Assembly (NCBI GenBank): GCA_964019165.1
Contig: OZ025273.1
Location: 13,198,214 to 13,262,213, forward strand
Source of the DNA: Mastigias papua
Taxonomy: Eukaryota > Cnidaria > Scyphozoa > Rhizostomeae > Mastigiidae
DNA: 64,000 nucleotides
Direction of reading: 5' to 3'
Made by a program: the position numbers and the translations under genes
Part shown: one piece after another, positions 43,966-55,294 of the stretch
How positions within the stretch are numbered: position 1 is the first letter of the stretch
Layout: every line of letters begins with the position of its first letter
The notes under the pieces: model-generated
Seen by the model: the letters and a program-made list of their open reading frames with translations, nothing else
Database searches by the model: none
What the model was told of the DNA's origin: nothing

Positions 43966-45600
43966 TTAATCAACATCTGCAATTAGTGGAGACATGAAGT
44001 TTGTAAGGTGACCACAAATAACCCATATTTTGTTCATTTCTGGAGCCATTGACAATGGAAATACTGTGCTCAAAATTCTAAATGTTTTTATTCTTCTAAT
44101 TGCCCTTTCAACATGAATCCTCAGTGATGCAATTTTCCTTGTTGCTCTTTCATCATCAACACTTAGGAACTTATTGCTTCTTAGGAAGGGAGGGATATTG
44201 AGCTTGACTCCCTGGGGTAAGTCACAAGCTATATCAAACCCTTTGTCAGCCATAATTGTGTCACCTTCTTCTAAAATGTCCAGAATACCACATTCCATAG
44301 TTATCTGTTTGTCACTACTGCTTCCAGCATATAAATCAGACACAAAAGTGATTGCCCCACTTGGTGCTATTCCAAGTAAGCCTTTGGCTGTATTATGGTG
44401 TTTATAGTTTGAGAATGTTACACTCTGTGATCTAACAGAACTGGGCATTTCAAGAAAAAGTTCTGTACAGTCAACAATCACTCGTGTTGTTGGATATATT
44501 TCCCTGAAACATTTTGGCATAGTCCCATCAATGCATGAACGTGAGGGCCAGATAGGTAGCATACGAAAATAACTGTGGAGGAAGTCAAACCAGGTGATAA
44601 AAATTCTTGAAATATGAGACTGTGATAGATGGGAACGGTAGGCAAGATCCTCTTCAAGCAATCCAAGTCTTAATCTCACAAGTACAAGGAAAAACTCATG
44701 TTCTGCTGTCAAGCATCTTTTTGGGCCTCTCTTCTTGTACTTGGCATCTGCAAGTTTCTCATGGTTTGCACCAGAATCATAATACACCTGATTGTTTAAA
44801 ACAGGTCCAAAGAATCTGAGTAAAGCTTGGAATGTAGCATAATCCTGAAGCCCAATATAAAGTTTAAAATTTTTATTATTTCCCTTGAATCTCTCCAGAT
44901 TCAGTTCTTTATAATTCTCCTCTAGATTTCCTGTAGTTGAAGCATTCTGCTGGGCTCTTAATATTTGGTTTTCTTCTAGCAGGCAAGCAATTTGTGTTTT
45001 AAGTTGTTCATTGGTGTCATGATCAACTGCTCTGGTCTGTGCTACACCATTTGAGATTCCTGCATCTTGTTGGGGTGCAAAATCTGTAGCATTATCAGCA
45101 GGACTGGTACTTTGCACATCATTAATCACAGGCTCTTGTCTGTTTCGAGCTCTTTGGGTCTTTTTTGGGCGAATAGGGGGCATATTTGTAGTCTTTGGTG
45201 TCCTTATAGGTACATTGTTTAGATATGTTTTCTTTCCCCCTTTAAAATGCTCTGAACAGACTCTGTGTCCTGATGTTTGCACAAAATCTTTTCTTGATAT
45301 AAGGTTTATCCATTGTTTGCGCAGCAGCTTTTTCTCTTTGCTCTTGCCATTTGGAAATGTATGAAAAGACACATTTCTTTGCTTCTTGCTGTTATTGTAA
45401 CAACCAGGCACACAACACGTGTACCCACCTACTCCACCAGATCTACTCTTTATGGGCCTAGGCATACACTCTTTGTAGATAAGTGTCTTTGCTCCATTTC
45501 CTTCGGTCTTGCTTAAACGGTTTTCACCCGGGCACGAGTTTTCAATAAAACTAGGGCTTGCACTGTTTTTCTCCTCGAAGGTATCAAGAAAGCTGTCCAT
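43966..45600 (-). CDS. THAP-DDE transposase of the ISL2EU-type element
   Basis: Cuts and joins the element's ends. 544 residues from the ATG at 45600 (MDSFLDTFEEKN), preferred over an upstream in-frame ATG at 45681 because its N-terminus aligns with the nuclease start. THAP zinc finger about 60-120: CCVPGC (Cys63, Cys67), SFHTFP, and CSEHF (Cys115, His118). Short coiled-coil-like stretch about 196-222. A DNA-binding helix-turn-helix-like block (AEHEFFLVLVRLRLGLLEED, 299-318) precedes the DDE_Tnp_4-type catalytic core: Asp377 in VIVDCTE, Asp452 in MADKGFD, Glu498 in HVERAIRRIK. No stop or frameshift, so potentially functional. Confidence 0.92.
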   Translation of the reverse strand: MDSFLDTFEEKNSASPSFIENSCPGENRLSKTEGNGAKTLIYKECMPRPIKSRSGGVGGYTCCVPGCYNNSKKQRNVSFHTFPNGKSKEKKLLRKQWINLISRKDFVQTSGHRVCSEHFKGGKKTYLNNVPIRTPKTTNMPPIRPKKTQRARNRQEPVINDVQSTSPADNATDFAPQQDAGISNGVAQTRAVDHDTNEQLKTQIACLLEENQILRAQQNASTTGNLEENYKELNLERFKGNNKNFKLYIGLQDYATFQALLRFFGPVLNNQVYYDSGANHEKLADAKYKKRGPKRCLTAEHEFFLVLVRLRLGLLEEDLAYRSHLSQSHISRIFITWFDFLHSYFRMLPIWPSRSCIDGTMPKCFREIYPTTRVIVDCTELFLEMPSSVRSQSVTFSNYKHHNTAKGLLGIAPSGAITFVSDLYAGSSSDKQITMECGILDILEEGDTIMADKGFDIACDLPQGVKLNIPPFLRSNKFLSVDDERATRKIASLRIHVERAIRRIKTFRILSTVFPLSMAPEMNKIWVICGHLTNFMSPLIADVD

Positions 45601-45729
45601 TTTATAACTACAGATGGTCGATAGTGAGCTGCCGGTAATCAATGAAATTAAAATTCCGCGCGTTACCACAACTACCAGCATGCATTGCGATTATTTGGTA
45701 TATGACGTACTTAAGGGTATGGCCTATTG
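45523..45729. repeat. Right TIR of the ISL2EU-type transposon
   Basis: About 207 bases, the inverted counterpart of 41991-42199. It contains the transposase start (ATG at 45600) and its first 26 codons. Confidence 0.9.
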
Positions 45730-45812
45730 ACACTGGGGCCTGGCAAAAAGGCTAATCTTGACTCGTATCTATTAGCTGCGTTACAATAGCGTCTCTAGCT
45801 GTGAATGCAGCT

Positions 45813-47448
45813 TTACGAAGCGAAATGGCGTGGAATTGTCAAGTTTTCGTTCGAAGCTCTCGGAAGTTCCTCTGGAGGTATCTCACTACGAGCGTTTGCC
45901 TCTAGCGGGTAGAGTTTAAGAATAGAGCGAGTGGTACGATCACATGGCGTGCGTACGACTGCTGCCCTACAAGGTTTGTCAGTACCGAGGATTAATTCCA
46001 GGACGAGGCCAAGTTCCCAGTGGTGACACGGTTTGTTCATATCAGCCACTAAAACAATGTCCCCAACGTTTATGAGGTTTTCTGTAGTGACCTGCTTGCG
46101 ATGGTGAAGCGAATGAATTTCACGAAGAAGCGACAAGTATTCTTTACAGAAACGCGAAGACAAATGATGATACAAGGCAGATCTGCAAGTCTCCGCGCGT
46201 ATTGTCGTCTTTATCTCCAAATGTAGGACTCGAAGATTCCGTGACGTCAAAAGGAGGGTATTGGAGAGGTGAGGTATTGAACCCGAAGGGCAGTTGACTT
46301 GGAGTAAGCGGCTGAAGATCATGGATATCTGAATTGATGTAAGTGAGAGGGGGATCGTTGAGGATGGCTTGAATTTCTTTTTATTAGTGTAGATAATTCA
46401 GAAAGTGTGACGAGTGAACGGCCGAGTACTTTCTTCAACATGTTTTTGTCAATCTAATAAGCCTCTCATAGGCTCTTCCCCAATGGGGGCTGCGAGCTGG
46501 AATGTAACGAAATGTAATGCATTTGTGGGCGAAAGTATGCTGGATAGTAGGCGAATCAAACAGAGACAACAGTTTGGCTAGGTTCTGTTCTGCGCAACGA
46601 AACGTTTAAGCATTGTCTGCAAAAATTAAGCGGGGGATCGAGAAAATACTACATTGTCGACGGAATGCTTATAAGAATGAAATAGTGGTAAGGTCTTCAA
46701 CGAGCTCTAAACTGATTGCGCGAGTAGTTAAACAAGTAAATAGACAAATATAAACTTTACGATGGTTGCCATGGTAATCCTTTACAAGAAAATGTCCAGT
46801 AAAATCTATACCGATGTTAGAAAATGGAGGATTTGAAGTTTCTAAGCGAAATTGCGGTAACTCTGATGGCGTTGGCAGACGATAGGGTCTGCCTGTGACT
46901 CGTTTGCAAGTAGAACATTTATGCAGAAGGCGACGAGCAACGGAGCGTACCGATGGAATCCAAAAACGTTGACGAATGGCGGCGAGCGTACCTCCAACAC
47001 CAATATGACGTAGACATTCGTGATAATCAAGAACTAACAAATCTGTAAAACGAGAGTGTTGAGGTAATAAAATTAATAAAGACTCCAAATCAAAGCGTCC
47101 TTTCGCGCGAATAAGTCCGTTTTCGTCTAAGAACAAATTGAGCTGACGGGTAATCGGAGGAGCGTGAGAGCGCTTAGCATTACTGGAAGAAAAATAATCT
47201 AGAACTTGTGGGTAGAAATCTTGCTGCTGAGCACGAATCCATTGGGTCTCAACGAAATTAATTTCTGAAGCCGTAGGGGTCCCTTTTATCCCTGTACGAA
47301 AGTAAACACGATGTACAAAACCTGATGCGGCTAAAAGACGTGAATATTGATTGAAACGTGTGATATCAATTATAAACGAGAAGCCCGGGGGCGGTAACGT
47401 ACTCTGTTGTTCGGCAACAGAAGCAGCAACGGCAGTGGAAGGAGGCAA
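45813..47448 (-). pseudogene. BEL/Pao integrase region
   Basis: 47448-46669 carries the zinc-finger part (LVLDYHECLRHIGVGGTL and LLHKCSTCKRVTGRP: H...H, C-x-x-C) and the start of the catalytic core (NIGIDFTGHFLVKDYHGN, first Asp). After a frame break near 46669 the core continues in pieces (IFADNA-stop-TFRCAEQN, ARSPHWGRAYERLI). The C-terminal domain is 46322-45813 (INVGDIVLVADMNKPCHHWE and LGLVLELILGTDKPCRAAVV), the DUF5641 type that ends BEL/Pao integrases. Multiple stops in the middle. Confidence 0.85.
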
Positions 47449-47474
47449 CGATTTAGGCCATTGTGGCCACGAAG

Positions 47475-48140
47475 CTACATTATGAATCCAAGATGGCCCG
47501 TGGAACCATAATGAGGACTTGAATAACGACTGTGCACTGCAACCACGAGAGACGAGATCGGCAGGGTTCTCGGTTGAAGGGGTATGACCCCAAAGGAAGA
47601 TTCGAACAAACGATTTATGGCATCAACTTTATTCTGGACAAATTGTTTTAATTTAAGAGGGGAAGACAGCCAATGTAAAGCGATTTCAGAGTCAGTCCAT
47701 AGGCGAACACTAACGGTGGGAAAGTCTTTCCTCACAGTTGCTAGGAGACTTGCACACAATTGACAACCTACTAGCATGGCACTTAACTCAAGCTGAGGGA
47801 TAGTGAGGGTCTTCTTACCACGGGGGTCTAATTTGGATTTTGAGCCAAGGAGAACACATTTGCCCTGTTGACTTAAATAGGCGACAGAACCGATAACAGG
47901 CTTATTAGCATCGGTGAAAACGTGAGGAGTGACGGGGTGATTAGCATCAAAATCGATCCAGCGAGAAAATTCAAATTGAGAAACTGCAGAGAGCTCTTTT
48001 TCGATGTTCATCCAGGGTTTGGTCTTCGAAGATGGCAAGGGCTGATCCCAGCCAAATTTTTCATCCCAAAGTTCAGCGAGAAAAAGACGTGCAAGAACGG
48101 TGACCGGCAAAACAAGACCAAGGGGGGCAAATAACTGACT
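47475..48140 (-). pseudogene. BEL/Pao RNase H-like region
   Basis: Translation includes LFLAELWDEKFGWDQPLP, FTDANKPVIGSVAYLSQQGK, LTIPQLELSAMLVGCQLC and LWTDSEIALHWLSSPLKLKQ. The D...E...D pattern (FTDAN, QLELSA, WTDSE) matches the BEL/Pao RNase H. A frame break near 47590 separates it from the integrase. Confidence 0.85.
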
Positions 48141-48148
48141 GGCAATGC

Positions 48149-49382
48149 TTAGAACTTTCCGTTTTGTAAGAATAACAGACGATGAATTGAAGCATTTGGA
48201 CTGACATGAAGTACAATCAGTCGAGGAATTCCATAGAAGACCGAGGACAGGATTGATGTCCGACGTATTTGAAGTTCATGAGTGTTTATGAGATCCCGTA
48301 AATGTGGCGAATTTGTTGACCATTGACGAAGTACGAAATGACCGACGTGCAGGGCCCCTTGAAAAACAACTTGTTGAAGGGCAACCCTCCTTAAATAAAT
48401 GAAAATGAAAATGAAATGAAATGATTTCGCACGCTTTTTGACATATGCGGTCGCTTCAACCTCGGTTTGAACACCGGAAAGGAGATTATCGACGTAAAGC
48501 TGATAGGATAAATCTATTGCCACGGGATCATTGTATTGCTGGAAATGTTCCAATAGAACAGCAGCTAGTGTCATGGGGCTGCTGGTGTGGCCGAAAACGA
48601 TGGTATTATACGTGTAAACACAGATTTGTATAGATGGATCATTATTTTTATACCATAGAACACGTACGAAAGGCCTGTCTGTTTCTTGTAGTTGAATATC
48701 AAGAAAGGCACGTTGAATATCAGCAACAAATGCATACTTCGGAAAACGAAAACGATGAAGGAGTTCTACTAAATTGTTCAATAAACATGGACCAGTATAA
48801 AGACAGTCATTGAGGCTAACATGTCCGGTATCTGCAGCGAAAACGATTCGAAGTGGAGTTGTTTCGGAATCCTTTTAAGAACAAAAAACTGAGGGAGATA
48901 GTGACACCCTTCTTCAGGCCATGGTTGGTCTATATTCGGAACCTCTTCTATGTACCCATTCGATAAATGTTTGGCCATTACCCTACGGTAAGCATCCATT
49001 AGGCCTAGTTTATTTAAACGAGACGTGATCTGTACTAAATGTTGATTACAGAGGTTCAAATTCGAAGGCAGAGGTGGATGGTCAATTTTCCATGGCAGGG
49101 GGCATAGTAGGAACCATCACGAAATTCGATCTTTTGACGATAAGAATGCAGAAAATCACTTATTTCAGTGCTCGAGGGTGATTGAGAAACGAATTGATCT
49201 TGAAAGAGACGGTCCATTTGATGAAATAATGTCGTATTGCTCATCAGATTTTGAAAGGAAATACTAGAGTCATTATCGCAATATTCAGAGGTTATGATTG
49301 AGGAAATATCCTGACCATGTGGTGCTGATTCACAAGTCGGCCTTGAATTGAGTATTAGAGGACCAGATAAAAACATAACCAA
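48149..49382 (-). pseudogene. BEL/Pao reverse transcriptase region
   Basis: Blocks in order: IEFRDGSYYAPCHGKLTIHL (49200-49080), LCNQHLVQITSRLNKLGLMD and VMAKHLSNGYIEEVP (from 49059), FAADTGHVSLNDCLYTGPCL-like residues across a frame break near 48800-48890, then KYAFVADIQRAFLDIQL, FGHTSSPMTLAAVLL and the catalytic YVDNLLSG in place of YVDD, which is usual for this superfamily. After AYVKKRAKSF the frame is interrupted by a foreign tail, then resumes LRQWSTNSPHLRDL. Confidence 0.85.
48337..48424 (+). repeat. Non-LTR 3'-end insertion inside BEL/Pao
   Basis: Carries GGGCCCCTTGAAAAACAACT, then TGTTGAAGGGCAACCCTCC and a (AATGA)n tail. This is the 3' end of the non-LTR family found at 52.5-55.5 kb and 59.5-59.9 kb, here reduced to fewer than 90 bases. 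GAAATGA occurs at both borders and may be the target duplication, although it also matches the tail. Confidence 0.75.
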
Positions 49383-50240
49383 ATTCAGATTCTTGAATTA
49401 AAGGGTGTGAATTTTCTTGTGATACATTGCCAAGAAAACGATACGCGGTATCAGCTCCTAATAGAATATCGACGGTAAACGAATTGTCCTTATAATCATT
49501 TGCCAAGGGCAAGTCAAGAAGATGGGGGTGAGAGCTGAAATCAGTGAAACAATATTGTTGCAAGGGTTGAACAATTTCATCAGTAATGAGGACGAGAACA
49601 TTTTCGATTCCTGAAGGGGTTTCTAAACCAATATCTGTTACCCCGTAACTATGTTCTGCGACCTTCCCTCCAAAACCATTAACAGATAAGAATTTGTGGG
49701 TATTGGGCGTTAAATCTAACTCATTTGCAAATGCGATGCGAACGTAACTGCACTGTGAGCCTTCGTCGAAAAGGATTCTAGCCATGAGTTTCTTATTGTC
49801 CGAACTTGCTACAGCTTTAGCGGTTTTCAAGAGAATCGTAGTAGTGACGTTACTAGTCACATCATTATTTTCATTCAAAGAAGTCGTAGTATTCTCAAAA
49901 ACTGCATCATTATGATTATCGACAAGTGGATCATTATCCTTGTGGTTAATAGCGGTAGAAATGATATCAGGAGATACTGGTTTTAACGAGTCAATGTTGC
50001 TATGAGTATCAGTATCAAATAACGTATGACGTTGTACAGCGAAAGCACAATTAAATGTCGTATGCTGCAATGACGTAAAAGCGGCGGGTGCTCTGTTAGG
50101 CAAGGATGGAGGCGAGAGGGGCTCATTGGACACTACAGCTAAATGCGTGTTCATTTGTGGCGAAGGTTTTTGCGCTGAATTTTGATATCCTTGGAGCTGG
50201 AAGGTTTGTTATGGATTTGAATCCCATGGATGGCTGTGTG
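49330..50240 (-). pseudogene. BEL/Pao protease-like (DUF1758) region
   Basis: A 274-codon frame from 50154. The N-terminal part is Asn/Asp/Thr-rich linker. The aspartic-protease-like signature is KLMARILFDEGSQCSYVR (Asp in FDEGS, normally D-S/T-G), followed by SVNGFGGKVAEHSYGVTD and LPLANDYKDNSFTVDILLGA, then GYVFIWSS. This is the DUF1758 module preceding the BEL/Pao RT. The frame is open a little further upstream, but no gag was recognised. Confidence 0.85.
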
Positions 50241-50284
50241 GTGCTTCCGTTGCAAAGATTGGAACTACTGTGTGCTGTCTCCAA

Positions 50285-52010
50285 CTTTTTTCATTTCGTC
50301 AAATTACTATCCAAGAAATGTTTGATCAGTTAATAAAACTAGACCCTAAAAAAGCGACACCTCAAGAAGCTATTCCACCCAAAATCCTACGAGAAAATGC
50401 CGATTTATTTTCCTTACCGCTGACACAATTTTTCAACAAGCTTGTAGTAGAAAGCGCTTTTCCAAATGACCTGAAACTTGCGGATATCTCCTCACTTTAC
50501 AAGAAAGATGATAATATGAAAAAGCAAAATTATAGACCAATAAGCTTACTTCCAGCCATCTCCAAGGTTTTTGAACGTATTCTTTACAATCAATTGATCG
50601 ATTACATTAGCGCATTTCTATCTCCACTTTTGGGTGGCTTTAGAAAAGGATGTAGCACCAAGCACGTCTTATTAAAATTCCTACAGACATGCAAAGCAAG
50701 TCTTGATAATAAGGAACTAGCTGGAGCAATACTAATGGACCTTTCTAAAGCATTTGATTGCATTGACCACAATCTTTTGATAGCGAAGTTAGCTGCCTAT
50801 GGTCTTGGTCACGATGCTCTTAAGCTCATTAAAAACTATTTAACAAAGAGAAAGCAAAGAGTTAAAATTAATGGTTCATGTAGTACATATAGAGATATCA
50901 CAATAGGGGTACCGCAAGGGTCAGTTCTAGGGCCACTTTTGTTTAATATCTTAATTAACGACATTTTCTTATTTGTGCAAAATACTAGCGTTTGTAATTA
51001 TGCCGATGACACCACTATCTACGCATGCAACTCAAACCTCGATACTATAATTAATAGATTGGAAACGGACAGTTCAATACTTGCAAAATGGTTCTCAGAG
51101 AATTACATGAAGCTGAACGAAGAGAAATGCCACTTTATGATATTTGGCAACAAAAATAAAGATTCAGTTGTTGCCATTGGTAAATCCACCATCAAAGAAA
51201 GTGAATATGAAAAGCTTCTGGGCGTCACTTTTGACAAAAAGCTAAGCTTCACAAAACATGTCCAAGATTTATGCAAAAAGGCACACCAAAAATTGCATGC
51301 GCTTGCCCGACTATCTAATTATATAGATCCTATTAAATTAAAACTACTAATGGATGCTTTCATTACATCACAGTTCAACTACTGTCCACTTGTTTGGATG
51401 TTCCACGACAGAAGGGCTAATGCCAAGATAAATAAGGTCACCGAGAGAGCTTTGCGAATTGCATGCAATGATAGTGGAAATAATTCTATGAATAATTATT
51501 GTAATTATAATAAATCTCTGACTGTTCATCAACGCAATCTGCAGTTGTTTATGATAGAAATATTCAAGACAAAGAATAACCTTAATCCAACTTTTATGAA
51601 AGATATCTTTGTAGTAAAAAAAAGCTATTATAGCTTGCGAAATCCAAATCATTTTCAACTGCCGAATGTAAGAACAACAATATATGGCATAGAAAATATT
51701 CAATTTAGAGGCTGCTCCTTATGGTCCTCACTACCCAATAGTATGAAAAACAGTGAATCTCTGCAAGAATTTAAAAGAAGAATAACACATTGGGATGAAA
51801 TAAGTTGCAACTGCAGATTGTGTAAAGTTTTTATAAAGGATATAGGGTTTTTAAATTAGTTTGTATTTAACAATTACCGGTAATTAGATTATTCTTAGTT
51901 TTGTTTTTCTTTAATTTTAGTATTAGTTGGCCTTAATTAGCTTCTTTTAGCTATATATATATAGCAAAGCCAACTGTAAATAAATTGATGATGATGATGA
52001 TGATGATCCC
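50285..52010 (+). mobile_element. 5'-truncated non-LTR retrotransposon, RT almost complete
   Basis: One long open frame (50297-51859) contains the RT and its C-terminal domain. The 3' UTR ends in a (GAT)n tail at about 51987-52008. The endonuclease and ORF1 are missing, the usual result of incomplete reverse transcription. It abuts the truncated BEL/Pao element on its left. Confidence 0.9.
50297..51859 (+). pseudogene. Non-LTR RT domain, uninterrupted but 5'-truncated
   Basis: About 520 residues without a stop. Blocks: IKLDPKKATPQEAIPPKIL (pre-RT), NYRPISLLPAISKVFERILY, GAILMDLSKAFDCIDHNLLI (first catalytic Asp), TIGVPQGSVLGPLLFNIL, CNYADDTTIYAC (YADD box near 50998-51010), LLGVTFDKKLSFTKHV, and the C-terminal ALRIACND, NLNPTFMKDIF and FRGCSLWSSLPNSMKN. 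The same tail occurs at 10.6-11.2 kb and 29.8-30.1 kb. The open frame argues for a young copy, but no start signal or endonuclease remains. Confidence 0.9.
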
Positions 52011-52123
52011 TTTGCACTTTGCACAGGGGCCCTTTCCATTACACTGCGACGCGCAAATTTGTGAAATATTGCTAGGGGTCAATCAGCTTTCAAAATAATA
52101 ATATCATCACTGATAGATATCGT

Positions 52124-52547
52124 TTGAGGAAGAGAAATGGTCTAAAAATTACCTTCTTAAACATAGTTTCCCTTAGAAAATACAGAATCGAGCTAGAGGT
52201 TTTACTTCACGATAACGACATAGACATAATCGGCCTAAGTGAAACCCGACTGGGGAAAACAATAAGTGATACTTCAGTTTCGATCGAAGGATACAGGATG
52301 TACCATAATGATAGAGATATTAATGGAGGAGGGGTTGCAATATATATTAAAGATAGTGTCCCTGAACCTGTGCTTAAGATCACAAGTAAAAAACTTGAGT
52401 TTTTATCTCTTGAGATACAACCTAGCCATTACTGTAAGCCTTTTAACGTTGTCTGCTGGCATCGGCCTCCTACCAATTCCATAGACAACGACGCTTTCGA
52501 AGAGCTCAGGGAAGTGCTGTTAAAACTGGATTCAGATAAGAAAGAAA
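52124..52547 (+). pseudogene. Non-LTR A endonuclease, N-terminal part
   Basis: Translates as MRKRNGLKITFLNIVSLRKY (usually N-I-N-S-L at the first motif), DIDIIGLSETRLGKTISD, NGGGVAIYIKD and FNVVCWHRPPTNSIDND, the ordered blocks of APE-type endonucleases. The codons stop at KKE A|, where element B begins, and resume at 55461 with ILIGDTNCDF. Confidence 0.85.
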
Positions 52548-55294
52548 CCTCACTAGAATTAATGGTTTCCAGCATGAGCGTAAGGATAGGACGTCCCATG
52601 GAGGAGGCGTAGCGATCTACATTAAGGATTCCGTTAAGTACAAGCTGCGAAATGATATTCCTGATTGTAACCTTGAATTGATCTGCGTAGAAATTTTACC
52701 TACCAAAGCTAAGTCCTATTTTCTCGTAGCTTGGTACCGACCACCTAGTGATCCAGCTGAATCTTTCAACAAGCTGTAACAAATTCTATCTTTCTTAGAC
52801 AAGGAAGAAAAGGAAGTAATTCTACTTGGCGATACAAATTGTGATCTTACAGTGAAGGAAGGTATCACATTGGATAGCAACGCTAAACATCTTACAGATA
52901 TTTACGATCTTTTCACTTATAAGCATCTCATTACAGAACCAACTCGCGTCACGCCAAATTCATCTTCTATTATTGATCATATTGCTACCACATCTCCAAA
53001 GAACATAGTAAAATCTGGGGTATTCCAAATTTCTTTGAGTGATCATTTCATGGTCTATTGTGTTCGTAAGTTCGAGAGCGGCGTGCTGAAGGACCATAAA
53101 ACGATCAAAACACGGAGAATGAACAAATTTAATGAACAAATGTTCCTAATGGATGTTGCTAGTATTAATTGGGTAAAGGCTCTTGGTCAAACTGATGATA
53201 TCAACGTACTAGTGAGCAACTTGTCCAAACTCTTATCATCGGTCATCGAGAAACATGCCCCCTGTTCAAAAGATGCGGGTCTCGGACAAGTATTGCCCCT
53301 GGATCAATGCTAATCTTAGGGGACTTATAAAGTCCAGAGATAAGCTAAAGCTAGCTGCTTGCAAAAGTAAGTCAACATTATTAATAAGCTCTTACCGACA
53401 ACTAAGAAATAAAGTCAATAGTCTTAACACAAAACTCAAGAGACAGTGCTTTTCAACTAGAGTTTCCATGTTTAAAGATAATATGAAGGAGACTTGGAGA
53501 ACTATGAACCTGCTTCTCAATAAAAGATCTAATTCCACTAACATAGATATTCTTCGAGACCAAAATAAGACTATTTCCAACAAGGGAGAAATATCCCAGT
53601 CTATGAATAGTTTCTTTTGTTCAATCGGTAAAGACTTGGCAAGTAATATAGATGGTGGATATGATTCTCTGCTTTTATGTGACTACTTCCAAAATAGCAA
53701 TGCTGCAAAATTTACATTTAAATCAATATATGCTAAAAAAATTAGAGAAGCAATTAGTAAGCTCAAAACGTCGAAGAGCTTTGGGGACGACGGCATCTCT
53801 AGTTACTTCCTCAAACTGGTGATTATCCTCAAACTAATGGCCTTATATTGAAGATTCTCTTGTATATTTATTCAACACTTCACTCGAAACAAGTCTATTT
53901 CCTAACCCTTGGAAAATTGTTCGAGTTTCACCGATTTTCAAAGATGGTGACAGGACCGAAAAGTCTAATTACAGGCCAATATCAGTACTACCCGTTGTCT
54001 CTAGGCTCTTCGAAAAACTTGTGTTCAACCAGTTGTACCAGTATCTGAATGATAATTGTTTCATCAACTCTAACCAGTCTGGTTTTATAAAATTTCATTC
54101 CACTATTACATGCTTGCTTAAGAACACGGATGACTGGTACAACGGGATGGATACAGGTAATCTGGTGGGTATGGTCTTTGTAGATCTGAAAAAGGCTTTC
54201 GACACTGTCGATCATCAAATTCTGTGTAGGAAACTGGAATCATATGGCATTCTCCATAGGGAACTGGCCTGGTTTGGATCCTACTTATTAGATAGAACCC
54301 AATACTGCAGTGTAAATGGTATCGACTCGCAAATTGAAAATATCTAAGTTGGAGTGCCTCAAGGTTCGTGCCTTGGTCCACTCCTTTTTCTTGTTTACAT
54401 TAATGATCTACCTAGAGCAGTAAATAATTCCACCACTTCTATGTATGCTGATGACACGAGTCTGTGCTTGCAATCAAAGGATTTATCCAGGCTAAATGAG
54501 GCTTTAAATGAAGATCTCGAGCACCTAGATACTTGGTTGACTAGCAATAAATTGTCCCTTAATGTAGCAAAAACTCAATCAATGTTGGTTTCTAATAAAG
54601 CTAAAAGGAACGTTCTTAATATGTCGAACCAGAATCTACAAATAAAAATACATGGAACGGAGCTTGAGGTTGTGAACAAAATTAAGTACCTTGGAGTACA
54701 GGTAAACAACAACCTTGATTGGAAGTCTCAAGTCTTAAGGCTGTGTCTTTAAAAGTTTCTAGAGGGCTTGGACTCCTAAAACATGCTAAGAAATTTTTAC
54801 CTTTCTCAGCCCTAACAAATCTCTATACTAGCATAATAGAGCCCCATTTCCGATATTGCTGTTCTGTATGGGGCTGTGCAGGTACAACTCAGATTAATCG
54901 TTTGCAAAAGCTACAAAACAGGGTGTCTAGAATTGTAACAAACAGTAGTTTTAACACTCCCAGCAATATATTGATTGAAACACTTGGGTGGAAAACTATC
55001 AATGAGCTGATTGATACCGAAACCAAACCTATGGTTTTTAAGAGCTTGAACGAACTTGCTCCTCCATATTTACGCAGTTTGTTTATGAAAAATTCTCAAA
55101 TTACTTCATATAGGCTGCGCAATGCGTCAACAGATCTTAGGTTACCAAAAAAAGCACGGAAAACGGCAAGAAATCTTTTTCGTTTAGAGGTGCGAAACTC
55201 TGGAACAGCCTCCCAGCCAACTGCAAGCAAGCAACCTTCCTTAGAGCTTTTAAGCATGATAGTTTTTAATTCGTATTTCTTTTGTATTTTCTAA
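52548..55294 (+). pseudogene. Non-LTR B endonuclease and RT, frameshifted
   Basis: Endonuclease half: YFLVAWYRPPSDPAESF (stop near 52778), VILLGDTNCDL, SSIIDHIATTSP and QISLSDHFMVY. A frameshift near 53260 leads to YCPWINANLRGLIKSRDKLK and SISKLKTSKSFGDDGISSYF-like pre-RT. Another near 53830 leads to RT: NYRPISVLPVVSRLFEKLVF, VGMVFVDLKKAFDTVDHQIL, then (after a TAA near 54345) VGVPQGSCLGPLLFLVYIND, SMYADDTSLCLQ, IKYLGVQVNNNLDWKSQV. The C-terminal part (54719-55294) includes LYTSIIEPHFRYCCSVWGCA and TNSSFNTPSNILIETLGWKT. Confidence 0.85.

Larger units (their letters stand above)
41991..45729. mobile_element. ISL2EU-type DNA transposon, 3,739 bp
   Basis: Long terminal inverted repeats (41991-42199 and 45523-45729) bracket two convergent genes: a YqaJ-type nuclease gene on the plus strand and a THAP/DDE transposase gene on the minus strand. 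Both outer ends read CAATAGGCCATACC inwards. Elements of the IS4EU/ISL2EU group are known to pair a DDE transposase with a YqaJ nuclease. I could not fix a target duplication (flanks AA and AC next to CAATAGG). Confidence 0.9.
45813..50240 (-). mobile_element. BEL/Pao LTR retrotransposon pol remnant
   Basis: Minus strand, order protease-like DUF1758, RT, RNase H, integrase, C-terminal DUF5641, which is BEL/Pao order. No LTRs were recognised: the 3' side is cut by the ISL2EU-type transposon at 45730 and the 5' side by the non-LTR copy near 50285. At least six frame breaks. A short non-LTR 3' tail is inserted in the RT/RNase H junction at about 48340-48424. Confidence 0.9.

Noticed and set aside
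51368..51703. Minus-strand 111-codon frame
   Set aside because: Antisense shadow of the non-LTR RT at 50297-51859; no motif.
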